DNA of 64,000 nucleotides from Chrysopilus asiliformis. Its lineage: Eukaryota > Arthropoda > Insecta > Diptera > Rhagionidae. The position numbers and the translations under genes were made by a program. The notes beneath the pieces were generated by a model. The model ran no database searches and was not told where the DNA came from. It was given only the letters and a program-made list of their open reading frames with translations. Of the stretch, positions 10,351 through 22,704 are shown one piece after another. The stretch is from NCBI GenBank assembly GCA_964034945.1, contig OZ035962.1:29787943-29851942 (forward strand). Direction: 5' to 3'. Position 1 is the stretch's first letter; every line of letters begins with the position of its first letter.

Positions 10351-12318
10351 AAAACTTTTATTTAGCTTGCTTTCGGATCTGTTTGTTTGCCTGTCTGTCT
10401 GGTCAAATCTTGCAATTTAATTTTGACTCACTTCCGTTCATCCGGTTGACTTTTTTGTGCACGCATTTTTAACACATAAGTAAGTCCGAGGACAATACAA
10501 TATTTTTACTACTTCGTCCTCGTAAGGACAAGGGAAGGTCCTTTAAGAAAAACGTGATAATCTGGTCCTCAAATTTTCCAGGAATATCTCGTTTGGCAGT
10601 TTTTAGGGTTGCTACATATCATTCTGACGTTAATAAGTCTGTAAGGATAATGGAAGGTTCTGTAAGGATAACATGATTATCTTTTCCTCGAATTTTCCGG
10701 GAAAAATCTTATTTAGGGATTTAGGAGTCGCTGAATCAGATATTAGGATGACGTGATTATCCTTTTTATTATGGATTTTTAGTCATACTAATCAAATACA
10801 CCAAATTGTTGCTCTGTGTAACATAGTTTGCTGGGAGTTTTTTTTTGCTGGTTTTTTCACTCACTAATTTTTTTTGCACAATTTTTCACAGAATTTAAAT
10901 TTAGGTGAAGAAAAAATATTCAAAAATGGGAAAAACATCAAAAATTTCATGAAATGGTCATGTCAAAATCAGTGCAAACTATAACACAATCTATTATGTC
11001 GAATGTAACAAACACCAAGAAGTTTTCATTATTTTTGTGAAATTTTCGTTGATTTAGTGAAAATTCAGATAAATTAATAAAAAAAATAATATATTTTCAT
11101 TGATTTTATTTTAAAATTGCGGCAAAAAGCATAAACTTTTTTAAAATTCAAGAAAAAAAGTAAAATTTTAAACCCCGACCAATGATTTGAAAATATAATT
11201 AGGTTGATCTTCCCTGAATTAGATATGAATGTTTATATGCACGTATATAAGTATGTTGGCAGGTACGTAACATCAAGAAAATTTCACTTGATATTCTTTG
11301 CGCCAGCAGTGATGCACGTCTTTTCAAATATAGAAAATCCACATGAAGTGAATGGATTCTACATGCCTCTATACTGAGAGGTTAAACGAACAAACAGATA
11401 TCTGTAGAAATGACGTCTTTATCGTAGGTACTGTACGAAATGTGAATATCTTCTTTTCTTGCTAATGCGAAAGACAGTTTTCTCACACGAATCTTGAAAA
11501 ACTGACGGCGAAACTATTTAAAAAAGTATATATACAACAATATTTTGAAATTTCTTATTTTCAACGAGGTAACTTCAAAAATATACGTTAGATAGTATAG
11601 GAAACTGATCACGTTCTATGAGCACCTAGGTTAACTTGCAGCATAAGTAGAAAAAAAAAATAAAACTATTGACTTTAAGTTTACTGATAATGCATAGATA
11701 CGATATCATTATCAAATCGATGAACAAATCGTAAAAATTCTATCCAGGTAGTAGAATATTATCGTCTTATAGTGTCGTTTAAGACATTTTCAAATGACCG
11801 ACATGAACTTCATATTTGGTCGTAAAACAGGAAATATGACTTCATTTTATGTCGCTAATATTATTTTATAGACACGTATATTTGCAATTGAAAGCAATGT
11901 AGATAATTTAATCAAAGATTGAATTATGAAGATTGACAACTTTATTTTTGAAAAAATATTTTACGCGTGTCTGACGCGAAATTACTGTCGGTTTACAACC
12001 GAAATTCATTAAATCAAAAATGTTGGCTTAGAAAAAATCAAGTTTGAACATTTTAAGTTTGCAATAAATGTATGTAATTTTGGAGTTAATTCCAAAATTA
12101 AAAAAAAAAAAAATATTGTGGGGCAGGATGACGTCGAAGGACTTTCGGATTTCGGCAAAAATTTGAAAAAGAGTCCGTTCACGTAATTATAATATTTCAA
12201 CACCAAAAAAGTGACTTAGTGAATTCTGGTTGTAAATATTGTAATTATAGTGGTATGAGTTTTTTTCTTCTAAAAAATAACAAGCATAACAGGCAATTGC
12301 GATGTTAAAAATAATTAA
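10351..12318. other. AT-rich DNA with a repeat fragment
   Basis: About 10375-10770 carries a short CTGT run (GCCTGTCTGTCTGG) and stretches such as GTAAGGATAA...GGAAGGT that recall the repeat at 5580-5820. It is probably a decayed copy of that family. The remainder to 12318 shows no gene, terminal repeat or tandem array that I can support. Confidence 0.35.
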
Positions 12319-12398
12319 TAAAAACATAAGAAAAGTTACAATTGCCAGGGACCAATCGGCAAAAACTCTATATGAAATCAGACAGTTTTTTTTTAAAT
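12319..12398 (-). repeat. solo 3'-terminal fragment related to the INE-1-like family
   Basis: AACATAAGAAAAGTTACAAT followed by GCCAGGGACCAATCGG and ACTCTATATGA matches the two fragments at 8645-8805. It lies directly beside the full element that begins at 12399. Confidence 0.35.
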
Positions 12399-12751
12399 AA
12401 AAACATAACAAAAGCTATAATTGGCAATCTGGCAATTATTGAACACCCGTATGGTGATATTCGTAAAAAAATTCGAACAGACCAAAATTCCACTTTGAAG
12501 TCAAACTTTTCAATTAGATTTTTTAAAATTTATTCCAATCGGAATTTGATGTATGGGAGTTTTATGTAGAATCATATCCTAAATAACTTTTGTTCTTGCA
12601 CTTTTTTTTGATAAGATACACCGTTTTTGAGATATTCGCAAAAAACGTTTTCGTTAGTGGTCCATTTTTGCTTAGCCTCGCATCTTAGGCAAAACGAATC
12701 TGCGCGAAATTTCAAGTCTCTAGCTCCATCCGTGCGACCGCAATCCGCGCC

Positions 12752-12782
<31 letters not shown>

Positions 12783-12941
12783 GACAGACAGACGGACGGA
12801 CGGACATGCAAAAATTAGTTATTTTTATCATTCTAAACACACTGGTGTAATTCATTTTTGTGTGTGATGACGGGATCTTAGTGTTACAAACGGTAAGGCA
12901 AAGTTAATATACCCTTTGGTTTCACCATACGGGTATAAAAA
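12399..12941 (-). mobile_element. INE-1-like (Helentron-associated) element
   Basis: Read on the minus strand, the element runs as follows: start TATACCCGTATGGTGAAACC; a GTCC/GTCT core (12754-12806); the block with CGCGGATTGCGG; a 3' subterminal inverted repeat (ACCCGTATGGTGA at 12445-12457 on the plus strand); the hairpin AATTGCC...GGCAATT; and a T-rich end containing TTTTGTTATG. Subterminal inverted repeats, a tetranucleotide core and a 3' stem-loop form the known layout of Helentron-associated elements such as Drosophila INE-1. It has no coding capacity. Confidence 0.7.
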
Positions 12942-14504
12942 TCTCAGTTGTATGTGCATAGGGGGAAATGGGTTTCATTGAATTTTGATTTATGGAAGAT
13001 GTAAGAGATGTATGGAAGAGTTAGAAGAGTTAAAATTATATTTCAAAGGCATATTTCATAGGAAAGTTTTCGGAAACAAGCCAAGCAGTGCTAAAAAAAG
13101 GAAATTGCCCACACAGACTCGTTAGCATGCCGTGATGTCATTAAAATTCCGTCACGTGAGCCTTCAAAGACTAAAATATTTTACACATAACTAAATTTTA
13201 TAAAAAATATACTATTTATTGAATTGTATGCGCATTTTTGATACTACTGATGAAATCCTACAATAAATCAACTATTATAAATCCATGAAAGATTTGTTAA
13301 AGACATCAATAGAACCATCCAATAAATAAATTCTTACAATCAACAGAGAAGAAAAAAAAAATGAAACAATTTTCCTATCGATTTAAACATCCTTGAACGT
13401 TGCTTGAGTTTTCTTTAAATTCATGAATAAGCATTTCATTACCTTGATCAAATGTTTTGTTTATGGAGGAATACTTTTTCGAGAACGAAAAGAAAAACAG
13501 CCTTTTAAAATAAAATAACCGAAATTAGATTTTCGTTGGTTACTTATAATATTAAATTTTCAGAACAAAGATATTCTAACTAAAAAAATGTAATTAATTT
13601 TACGGCTCGCCGCCAGTCCATAATTAGGTAATTAAAAACTTTTTTTGCGATGCATTTTTTGCCTTTAATTAGTAATTAAATTAGAACTGTTTTATAGACA
13701 TTGAGGTAAAAAGTGCTTCTTTATATTTTTTCAACTGTTGAAATATTTTCATGGAAAAAATTTCATTTCACTTTAAGATTTCCTTTCAGTGAATTAAAAA
13801 TGGTTTAAAGTGATTCTGGTTAAAGATGGGTAGAATGATGAAGAAGTTATGAAATGAAATAAGGAAATTTCCTAAATTTAATGAAGTATGCAGAAAACTC
13901 ATGTTGAGTGGAGTCTATCGAACAATGAAAACAATAGGGGAAAATTACATTTTATATGCCATCTGACGATACCGATCTATTTTGGCTGCGGAGTTAATTT
14001 GAAATTCAAATTTCCCAAAAAAAAGCCTGACGATAAATTGGGAAAACTTAACAACAACAACAACAACAGAAAAAATCAATAGAAGAAATGAAAACTACGG
14101 AATTTTCATTCATAAAAATGGCGGTTCGAAATATTTCAAGTTTTGCATTTGGATATTTTCACGAGGGGTGACATTAGTAGACAATTCCATAGCTAGATGA
14201 TGACAAGTTGATATAATTTAATTGTTATTTAGTCTATCATTTGATGTCTTTTATAAATACTTACCTGTTTCTAACGGACTTACTTGAAGCTTCGCAAGAG
14301 TGCTTATTTCGATCTAATAGCTGTAGGAACATTGTTTTCTATTGTATGGGAAAAATATGAGTTTATGACAATTAGTTGGCTTTTCAAGTACTCATACTTC
14401 GAAAACCACACGACGATAATTCACTCAGGTTTCAAGTGTTTCGTAGGATTGAACACCTGTGATTTAAGGTATTGTTCTTTGTCGGGGATTTAAAGCAAAA
14501 AATA
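12942..14504. other. AT-rich DNA without recognisable genes
   Basis: I see only an AAC trinucleotide run (about 14049-14070) and short AT-biased frames. There is no domain or terminal repeat. Confidence 0.4.
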
Positions 14505-14554
14505 TATCGTAGTTTTTTATCAACTTTTGGAAAAGTAACGGTAGCTATAAGGGG

Positions 14555-15022
14555 TAGGGATGTCAAAATTTTGAAAAAACCGGTTTTCGGTTAAACCGGT
14601 TTTTAAGACTTCGGTTTAAACCGGGCCGGTTTAACCGGGTCCAAAAAACCGGTTATTAAAACACCGAAAAACCGTTTTGTTCAAATTGGGTAGGTTAGGC
14701 CTTAGACGCAACAAATACACTATAATATAAACAAAAGGCGTGAAGTGGCATATAAACCATTAAGAGGCCATAACTGGCACAATATAATATTGTATTTGGT
14801 TTAGAATGCCTAAAAATAAGTGTTTCTAACAAATCAGTTGCACGAAAATTGGTTTAAAATTATTTTTCCATACAAAAAAGAATGATCGGTTTTTTTAAAC
14901 GGTTTTTGGCTTAAAAAAAACACCGGGTATAACCGTGCGAAAAAAAAACACCGAAAAATACCGGTTAACCGAAGCAAAAACACCGGGTAACCGGTTTAAC
15001 CGGTTCTTTTTTGACATCCCTA
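14555..15022. mobile_element. hAT-type MITE with 8-bp target duplication
   Basis: The terminal inverted repeats are TAGGGATGTCAAAA (14555-14568) and its complement (15009-15022). The perfect 8-bp direct repeat ATAAGGGG flanks it (14547-14554 and 15023-15030), which is the hAT signature. The 468-bp body is packed with subterminal ACCGGTT palindromes and has no coding sequence. Related family-3 copies (around 20251-20265 and 37595) continue without interruption at the corresponding point, giving an empty-site comparison. Confidence 0.9.
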
Positions 15023-15258
15023 ATAAGGGGTACTTCTCATACATTTTTATTCGAAAAAATACAGTTTTGTGAAAACTTCTCGAAAACTGTGTGTTTTTCG
15101 AAAAATATGAATATAATCAAATTTAAAGGGTATAAAATTTTCCACATTTTTTTCTTTACAGGTTTTTACGTATCTTTAAAGGTTCTCAAGATGTTTGAAA
15201 AAAGAATTTAGTTTTTTGAAAATCTCTTGAAAATGGTGCGTTTTTATTAAAAAATGCA

Positions 15259-15542
15259 CACTCAGAAAAATGGAGGCTAACTCAACCACCTACATACGGC
15301 GTAATTGGCCTCGGGCAGGCGCGCGTTCGCCTGCATGAGGGAAAGTAAAACTTGTGTTGACCTGTGACCGGAGAAATTCTGAAATTAAGCCACCAGCAGG
15401 TGAAGTAGGGCCTTGGGAGCTGCACGAGTCGACCTTAGATAGGCATTTCGAGGATGTAATGTCATGTAATGGAAACCTCTGTCAGCCAGCTAGCGGTCAG
15501 AGTTAACCTGACAAAAAGTTGACCTGGACATTTTTCTGAGTG
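15259..15542. mobile_element. 284-bp TIR element, CACTCAG ends
   Basis: Perfect 14-bp inverted repeats CACTCAGAAAAATG (15259-15272) and CATTTTTCTGAGTG (15529-15542) bound a body that is more GC-rich than its surroundings and contains the hairpin GGCAGGCG...CGCCTGC (about 15314-15335). CA on both sides fits a 2-bp target duplication. The ends resemble those of the elements at 38547 and 42505. CACTA/CMC-like is a possible assignment. Confidence 0.7.
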
Positions 15543-15705
15543 CATATAATTAAATTTAAAGGAAATAAAATTTTTACGATTTTCCTTTAAGGGGTTTTAC
15601 GTGTCTTTATCGGTTCTCAAGATATTTGAAGAAATATCATTTTTCACATTTTTTTTCCAAAACTAAATATTGCAGAGGAAAGTTTTGTGTTGATCACAAC
15701 TGATA

Positions 15706-16622
15706 TTTTTACTTTCTTCTACGGAGTATAATAAAGTATTGTATTCATGAAAAATTTCGACCTCTTAATTTTGCCTAAAAAACATTTCCCGATCACTCCT
15801 GAGTCGATTGGAGTCATATTTAAAAAATGTCTTTCTGTCTGTCAGTCTGTCTGTCAGTCTGTCTGTCAGTCTGTCAGTCTGTGTACAAGATTTCTCAAAA
15901 ACTAATAGAGCTAGCGCCATGAAATTTTATAGGCATGTTGGGTCCTGAAATGGGACGATCCTATCAACTTTTGGTGGAAATCCGTTAACCGGAAGTATCC
16001 GAAATGGCGGTTTTTCAAAAATCGCAATTACGTTTTTCTCGATTTACTCCCAAACTACGCGTTTTTTTGTGGCCTTAAGTATGACAAAACTTGGAGAAAA
16101 TAAAATTTCCCACACTTTTGTCTTTAGCTATAACTCGATATCTCAACCTGTTATCGAGATAAACCGTTATTTCCAAAAAAACAGTTTTTTGCGATTATCT
16201 CGAAAATTAACGGGTTTTTGCTGACTGAATGTATGAAGTGAATTAATGAGAATGGCATTCTGCACAATTTTGTCTTTCACCGTTATCCGTTATATTTTAC
16301 CGTTATTGAGATATTTTCATTAATATGTAAAAAATCATATTTTTGCGAATAATTTGCAAACTAACGGTTTTTCGACAAATCAATTAAAAGAATAATTAAA
16401 GATGTTAACATTTTCTACATTTTTGCCATTTACCGTAAATTGATATCTTTTACCGTTCTCAAGTTATCTCAAAATTTTGTACGTTTTTGATATTTTTGAA
16501 TAAACCAAGAATTTATTGGGAGGTCGTCTTAGGTTGACAACGCGACAGGGCTCTAGCGTAAATTGCGCAGGGTCGTAGATTTTGTAGAAGAAAGTTTTGT
16601 GTTGACCACAACTGATATTTTT
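15706..16622 (+). mobile_element. Helentron-like element, family 1 copy A, short core
   Basis: The order is: start TTTTTACTTTCTTCTACGGA; about 120 bp; a short CTGT/CAGT core (15832-15890); a roughly 700-bp body; then the 3' subterminal repeat GTAGAAGAAAGT, stem TTGTG-TTGAC-CACAA and end CTGATATTTTT. The motif ACTTTCTTCTAC at the 5' end and its complement near the 3' end are 12-bp subterminal inverted repeats. T-runs border both ends, matching insertion between T and T as known for Helentrons. It has no coding sequence. With only about seven core units it is the small-core copy of the family. Confidence 0.75.
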
Positions 16623-18494
16623 CATCAATGGAGGTGTAAGACTTTATGTAGTTTGATGGTTAAAAATTAGTGGAACATCTGATGCCACCTAAATTTATGT
16701 CGTCTCAATTTTCAAGTTAATTCAATGTAAATTTTTATCTCACAACCAGGACAAAAAGTCATAAAATTTAGGAATAGCGATATTGCACCATTTGCTACAT
16801 TAACGTTTGTCGTATAAAAATTGTAAAGGAAATCGAGGTCAAACATTAAATATACATCATTCAAATATACATCATTTTCTGATTACAAAACAAATCTTAG
16901 CAGATTTACTACATCAGATATACAAGATACTGTATTAAAGGAGCTAAATGAAGTTATAAGGTCACATGTGTAGACTCGCGCAACCTGAATTTTATTTTCT
17001 TATTTTGCCAAAAAAAAATTTTACACCGAAACGAAAATGCCGTATGTCAATGAATGACATAATCATCGTAAAATTCCATTCCATAAATCGATTCGCTCAA
17101 TCAAATCAAAAATCTATTTGATCATCAGAGTTATTATTATAAGTAAAAAAAGGCAGATTCCCATTCGGCAGGCACGTCAAAAAACTTTAATAGAAAAAAC
17201 CCCACATCGGGAAAATTTACGATACACTTTAATGAAATATGCTCAATCAAAATTTGGTTAACTAATAATTTTGGTTGTTTAACATATGTTTAGACTCTAG
17301 AAGCTTATCACTTAATGAAAATCAACAAATTCATCACAGCGATATGATACGTTTTCTAGTGTTGTGTTTTTCTGATAGTCCACCATTGACGGGATTTTAT
17401 AGCTCAATAATATTTTGCAATGATTATTCAAAAAAAAAAATATATCCATCGATCAGGTCGAGTGTGAAAGTTATTCAGATTTTAGGGGGAATTTATTTTG
17501 CTCCTTTGTAGTTCACTGAGGCCGTTCGGCGTATGTTTTATATGATTTTTTACGGTCTATATTGAATGTTAAATAAATTGCCACAAACCATCTATGATGT
17601 CGGAATATGTATATTAACAAAGCCGATAATGTTGTAAAACAACATCACAACAAGTGCTAAGCAGGTGATTAAAAATTAACATTATGACAACTAGGTATGA
17701 TTAATAATCCAATTTAAGACCGTATCTAAGTTTAAGATAGTGCATTATTAAGGCAAACAAGCTCTAGAATGCTGTAGCAATTTTATAAGGTGCAAAATAA
17801 AATTAAGCTACCGAAATCAGCAATTTACCATGCCACACACCACCCAACTTCTGTACTTGGATTGTTTTTTTTAGCAACAAACTTAACTTCTTGTTATGCT
17901 AAATAGACTACGAGTAAAATGTGGTAGCGTTTTGTTAGTAATTTTTTTTTCTATGAATTCGTGCTCAGTGAAAAGTCGTTTTTCTTGCCTGGTCGAAAGG
18001 AAAAGATAAAAAAAAATGGATTTACTATGTCAAGGTGGACTTAGAGGTAGACCCTAACTAACCAACAATAAATAATCCATCGTCCAAAAGCATAACCTAT
18101 GCCAGCGAAAAAGCACTTTATAAGGTGCAAAGTCAGGTGAGCTTAAAGCGATTAATCAACGACTCGCTACTTTTCCATGTATGACTTTGTCATAAACAAA
18201 TTAGCTGCAGTGTCTAATTAGGTAAAAGGCAAAAAAGTCTGTACATTTTTTAGGCAATGTTGATAAATTTGCGTATATTAGGGGACAGTGGATCAATGTT
18301 GAAAGTAAAAAAATTCATCAATTTCATAGCAATAGCATTTGATGTAATTTTTTCAAATGATTTTTTAGTCAGGTGTTTGGCACACATCTATTGGATATGG
18401 AGTCAAAAAAAAGTCTTTTAAATTATTTTTTTTAAAACAAGATTTTTTACAAGATTTTTAAAACAAGATTTTTTGTTTGGTGTTGTCAGAAGAG
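16623..18494. other. AT-rich DNA without recognisable features
   Basis: About 1.9 kb with short frames only. No exon pattern, inverted repeat or tandem repeat stood out. Confidence 0.4.
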
Positions 18495-19041
18495 TTTTTA
18501 TACCCGTATGGTGAAACCAAAGGGTATATTAGATTTGCCTTACCGTTTGTAACGCTAAGATCCCGTCATCACACAAAAAAATTAATTACACCAGTGTGTT
18601 TAGAATGATGGAAAAGTTGAATTTAGCATGGCCGTCCGTCTGTCCGTCCGTCTGTGGCGCGGATTGCGGGCGCACGGATTGAGCTACAGACTTGAAATTT
18701 TTCGTGGATCCCTTTTTCGTAAAATGCGAGGTTAAGTTCGTTCATGGGCAAAAATGGATCATTAGGGGGGGGGGGGGGGGTACCCCCCATACGAACGAAA
18801 ATATTTTTTGTGAATATCTCAAAAACGGTACATGTTATCAAAAAAGTCCAAGAACAAAAGTTATTCAGGATATGATTCTACATAAAACTCCCATACATCA
18901 AAATCCGATTGGAATAAATTTAAAAAAATCTTATTGGAAAGTTTGACTTCAAAGTGGAATGTTGGTACAACTGTTCGAATTTTGATACGAATATCACCAT
19001 ACGGGTTTTCAATAATTGCAATTATAGCTTTTGTTATGTTT
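18495..19041 (+). mobile_element. INE-1-like (Helentron-associated) element
   Basis: It begins TTTTTATACCCGTATGGTGA, has a GTCC/GTCT core (about 18630-18656), a 16-base G run at 18766-18780 followed by TACCCCCC, the 3' subterminal repeat TCACCATACGGGT and the end TTATAGCTTTTGTTATG. One half of the usual 3' hairpin (the second GCCAATT block) is missing, so the stem-loop is degraded in this copy. Confidence 0.7.
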
Positions 19042-19658
19042 ATTTGTTAAAATTGCAAAAAATTAATAAATTACGACATCAGTTTAGGTGTATGAAGTCT
19101 GCGGTAGTGTGGCAGCAATATTTAAATGCGGTATTAAGGAGCCGCTCCATTACCATGACTTTTTACCATGACAAAAAAAATGAGACACATTTATGTGAAG
19201 ATGCCTTGGCGAGAAAGGGAGATAAGAATCAACTGCAAAAATTTGTCGGCAAATGCAAAAATAATTTCCCCTCTTTTGTTATGGCGATTTTATGGCGATT
19301 TCTACTACAACCACACATTGTCCCTGTAAGTGAATAGTAAGCACGGACACATTCAAACTGTTATTATAGCGTGATGTCATTTTAAAAGCTTTTTCTCCTT
19401 CGCATGCATAGTCAAAAGCTTGGTTACCATGCCAATTTGAACATTATATTCATAGCATAAGGTTTGATATGATTGCTATAAAATTGTAAAACTGGAAGGG
19501 ATAGCGTTTAACTTGTATTCAGTCATTCCTTTTTAGATCTACATAAGTCTATCTTGCTCTAGTTTTCTGCATATTTTTGCAGTTACAGAAGTCATGGTAA
19601 TGGAAGTCATCAAAGGGTAAGAGGCGACTCAAAAAGGCAAAAATTACCGTGACATATT
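19042..19658. other. AT-rich DNA without recognisable genes
   Basis: A 127-codon frame crosses from the preceding element into this stretch, but it overlaps transposon sequence and has no recognisable domain. I see nothing else. Confidence 0.4.
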
Positions 19659-19915
19659 TCGTCGGCTAAAAGTGAAATTGTGCTAAGTCCATTATACCAA
19701 ATTTGACAGAAGAACAATAAAAAACCTTGTTAAATCATTTTAATTTTCATTTAAAGAAAACAGAGTCTCATTTAAAGAAAACTGAGCCCAATTTTTCTCA
19801 TTTAAAGAAAACTCAGTGTCATTGAAAGAGAATTAAAACGATTTAACAAGGTTTTCATTGCTCTTCTGGAAAATTATACCAAATGGACTTAGCACAATTT
19901 CACTTTTAGCCGACG
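19659..19915. mobile_element. fold-back MITE with about 90-bp arms
   Basis: The left arm begins CGTCGGCTAAAAGTGAAATT and the right arm ends with its inverted complement. Pairing continues with small gaps to the region GATTTAACAAGGTTTT. The loop carries three direct copies of TCATTTAAAGAAAAC and a fourth diverged one. There is no clear target duplication. The 257-bp unit would fold into one long hairpin. Confidence 0.7.
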
Positions 19916-20023
19916 ATTTTATAAACAGCCTTTTATAGACAAGAAAAGCCATTTCATCGGACAACTTTTTTCGCTTTTCCTTGTCCTCTTTATTTATGGA
20001 AACATAAAAAAAAAAACAAAAGA

Positions 20024-20540
20024 AAAAATATCAGATCAATACAAAATTTTCCTCTACAATATTTAGTTTCGGAAAAAGTATGTAAAAAATAATATTCTTT
20101 TAAGTGTCTCAAGAACCGTTACAGACATGAAAAAAACTGTTAAAGCATAAAATGTATAAAATTCTATTTCCTTTAAATTTTATCCCAAAAGCGCATAATT
20201 TTCGAGAAATTTTTAAAAACCGTGCTTTTTTGGAAAATTATATGGGAGGTACTCGTTATAGCTAACGTTACCAAAAGTTGATAAAAAAACTACGATTTTC
20301 ATAAAAACCAATCACAAAAAAAATTTCAAGTCGCTAGGTCAACGTGTTCGCGAGTTATGTAAGATACGTAAAACGGACAAACCGGCAAGTCGAAAGACAG
20401 ACCGAAAAACAGACAGATATACAGACAGACAGACCGGTAGACCGACAGCCCTATAGACAGATGCACGGTGATCCTCATAATATTGCCTGAAACGGATTTT
20501 GTACTGACCAGAAAGTTTCTATCTGTCCACGTTTTCGATC
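20024..20540 (-). mobile_element. Helentron-like element, family 3, partial
   Basis: On the minus strand its 3' end is near 20024 (TGATATTTTTT), with CCTCTAC-type subterminal sequence and the phrases GGTTCTTGAGACACTT and AACTTTTGGTAACG shared with 14505 and 37595. A degenerate GACA/GACC core lies at about 20395-20465. The 5' boundary is not clear, and a further GGAC/GACA run at 20710-20735 may belong to the same copy. Confidence 0.5.
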
Positions 20541-22704
20541 ATGTTTTTGGATACGATTTACTGTTTTCGAGAAAATGCCTGAAATCTGTAGGGGAGAGTG
20601 GGGAGGAGTAGTCGGATTTTGCCCGTTAAAGCGTTTCAATTTACGAGAAACACCACTGAAAATAATGTCAAGTCCCTAGCTTAATATTTTCAAAAGTTAT
20701 GATGTTCACGGTCGGACGGACAGGTAGATGGACGGACATGTAAAAATCTTTTGACATCCCTAACATCCTGGTATAGTTCAATTTTGTGTCCGAAGATTAG
20801 TTCAATGCGTTATAAATGGTATACTAAATCTAAACTCATATAGAGCAAAAAAGAGTAAAATTTTAAACACTTTTAGATTTTTTACATTCAATAATTTTCT
20901 TACTAGATTCTCAAAAACATTCACAAAATTATTTAAATATCGAGTTCTCAAAAGTATCTAATTATCCCCTATACAAAAGCTAAATGTTATCTTAAAATTT
21001 ACAACTGTTACAATTAGCGTGTTTTCTAGCATAAGTCTTGGTCAAGTCTTAGCTTACTAGTCCCAGCTATGCGGAATGAGTGATTTAGGAGACCATTCAC
21101 GGGCCATAATTCAATTTCGTGGAATGTACGCGAATGCGAATATGCTAATTGCTTAAATCACTTAAAATTTCCCTCGACTGTAGAAACATGAATTTTTCTT
21201 CCCTGTAGCTCCACCAGAGATTTTGAACGGGTGCTGTTACGCAATTTGAATAGAATGGGTTTGTTTTAAGGGTGCTTTTCACATTCCCACCAGTAACCGG
21301 TAAAATTTTGTACTCGCAGTCGCCGAAGCCCACACAGTTTTCCAGCCCATGAATAAATTTTCATGGAGGACTCAATTGCTAGGCGAACAGGAATAAAATT
21401 GTTGTTTATGTATTTGTTTTGAGCGTTGATGTTGTCGGCTTGGTTTTCGTATCATAATTCGCAAAAAAAGGCATAATAACAAAATGTCTTGTTCTTGTTT
21501 TTGTCAATTTCAGACAAAACTAGCCGAGCTACTTGCGTTTTTCCCTTACAACTATTTTTATGCTGTTGCCGTAGGAAACGAAAAAAAAATGTGAAAATTT
21601 GTGAGGCAGGAGTTATGAAAGTGAAAATACGTTACAAAAGCCAAAAAATGTTACTTTACTAGATTAAACAAAATCAACGCGTAATAAAAAACTCTGCCGA
21701 CATATAAAAATCAGAAGCAAAAACAAAACCGAATGTTAATAGATATGAAATACATAGTAAAAAAAAATCTTGACATAAATATGTATGTAGTATAAATAAA
21801 GTTAAACTGAATAAATTACACGCGTATCGTCCATTTACCCGCCTAACTCGATTTGGGTCATAGTAATCCGAATAAATAAATAAAAACAAGTTATGTGGCA
21901 TAAACGCCTGTCTTTTAGTTAAAATAGTGCCTACAAAATACAAAACGAGTATCTCGTCACTATCTTATAGTGTCAGTTTTACAATATTTTACACAGAATG
22001 CGCCACTAGATCGATCGATTTAGCTACCAGCCTAACCCAATATCCAACAAAAAACATAATGTGAAATACGAAAAAAGTTACATTCGCTGCCAGTTTTAAT
22101 GAAAATGGAATCAAATTAAGCTATTTAATCGGGACATTTTCTTGATTGTTATTGCAAGTTTTATTGGATATCATTTCAGAACGGAAACAAATTTCAAAAT
22201 CAGAAAACTATGCGGGCAGACGTGTTATGGAATTGTGTGACGTTGAAATATTGCATACATTATCATGAAACTGATTAGTAAGAAAGGTTACTGATTTTTT
22301 TTCAAAGGATTTTTCAAGTTTTGTTCATAAAAAAATTAATTCCAATTTGTGGTGTCAGTCACACGCCTGTGGTTTCCGAACGGGTTTTGAAGAGGAAGTA
22401 AGATTTATCGTGCGTATGAAGTAGTTTAGGTGCCACGTTCCAAATAGCTCGAATCAACTGGAGCGTTCATATTTCTATTAATCTCGTCCGCTCGAGTTAA
22501 TTCGAGTGTACTTTTCAAATGAATTTATTAAAGTGATTTTAGTTCGTAAGCAGGAAACTTTCATTAGGGGCAATTTTTTTTACATCTGACGCAGGTCTCG
22601 ACCTTCTAATCTGGAAATACACCCAACGTGGGATGAATAGGGCTTTGCTCCATGGTCAGAAATTAGCGAGATTTAAAATCATCAAAGATTATTTTCATAA
22701 CTAA
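20541..22704. other. AT-rich DNA without recognisable features
   Basis: About 2.1 kb with no supported gene. A GGACGGACAGG run near 20715 is the only repeat-like sequence. Confidence 0.35.

Larger units (their letters stand above)
14505..15709 (+). mobile_element. Helentron-like element (family 3), 5' truncated, twice interrupted
   Basis: The sequence ATCAACTTTTGGAAAAGTAACG and later TTCTCGAAAACTG, GGTTCTCAAGATATTTGAA and the end GCAGAGGAAAGTTTTGTGTT follow the order of the family-3 copies at 20024-20540 and 37376-37878. The 3' end contains the subterminal motif GCAGAGGAAAG, the stem TTGTG...CACAA and TGATATTTTT. The part 5' of the core is missing. A hAT MITE (14555-15022) and a 284-bp TIR element (15259-15542) sit inside. 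A family-1 element starts immediately after the 3' end. Confidence 0.6.

Noticed and set aside
16623..18494. Attempt to find exons of a host gene between elements
   Set aside because: Frames are short and AT-biased. No pair of splice sites joined open frames convincingly.
18954..19337. 127-codon plus-strand frame
   Set aside because: It begins inside the INE-1-like element and shows no domain or conserved pattern.
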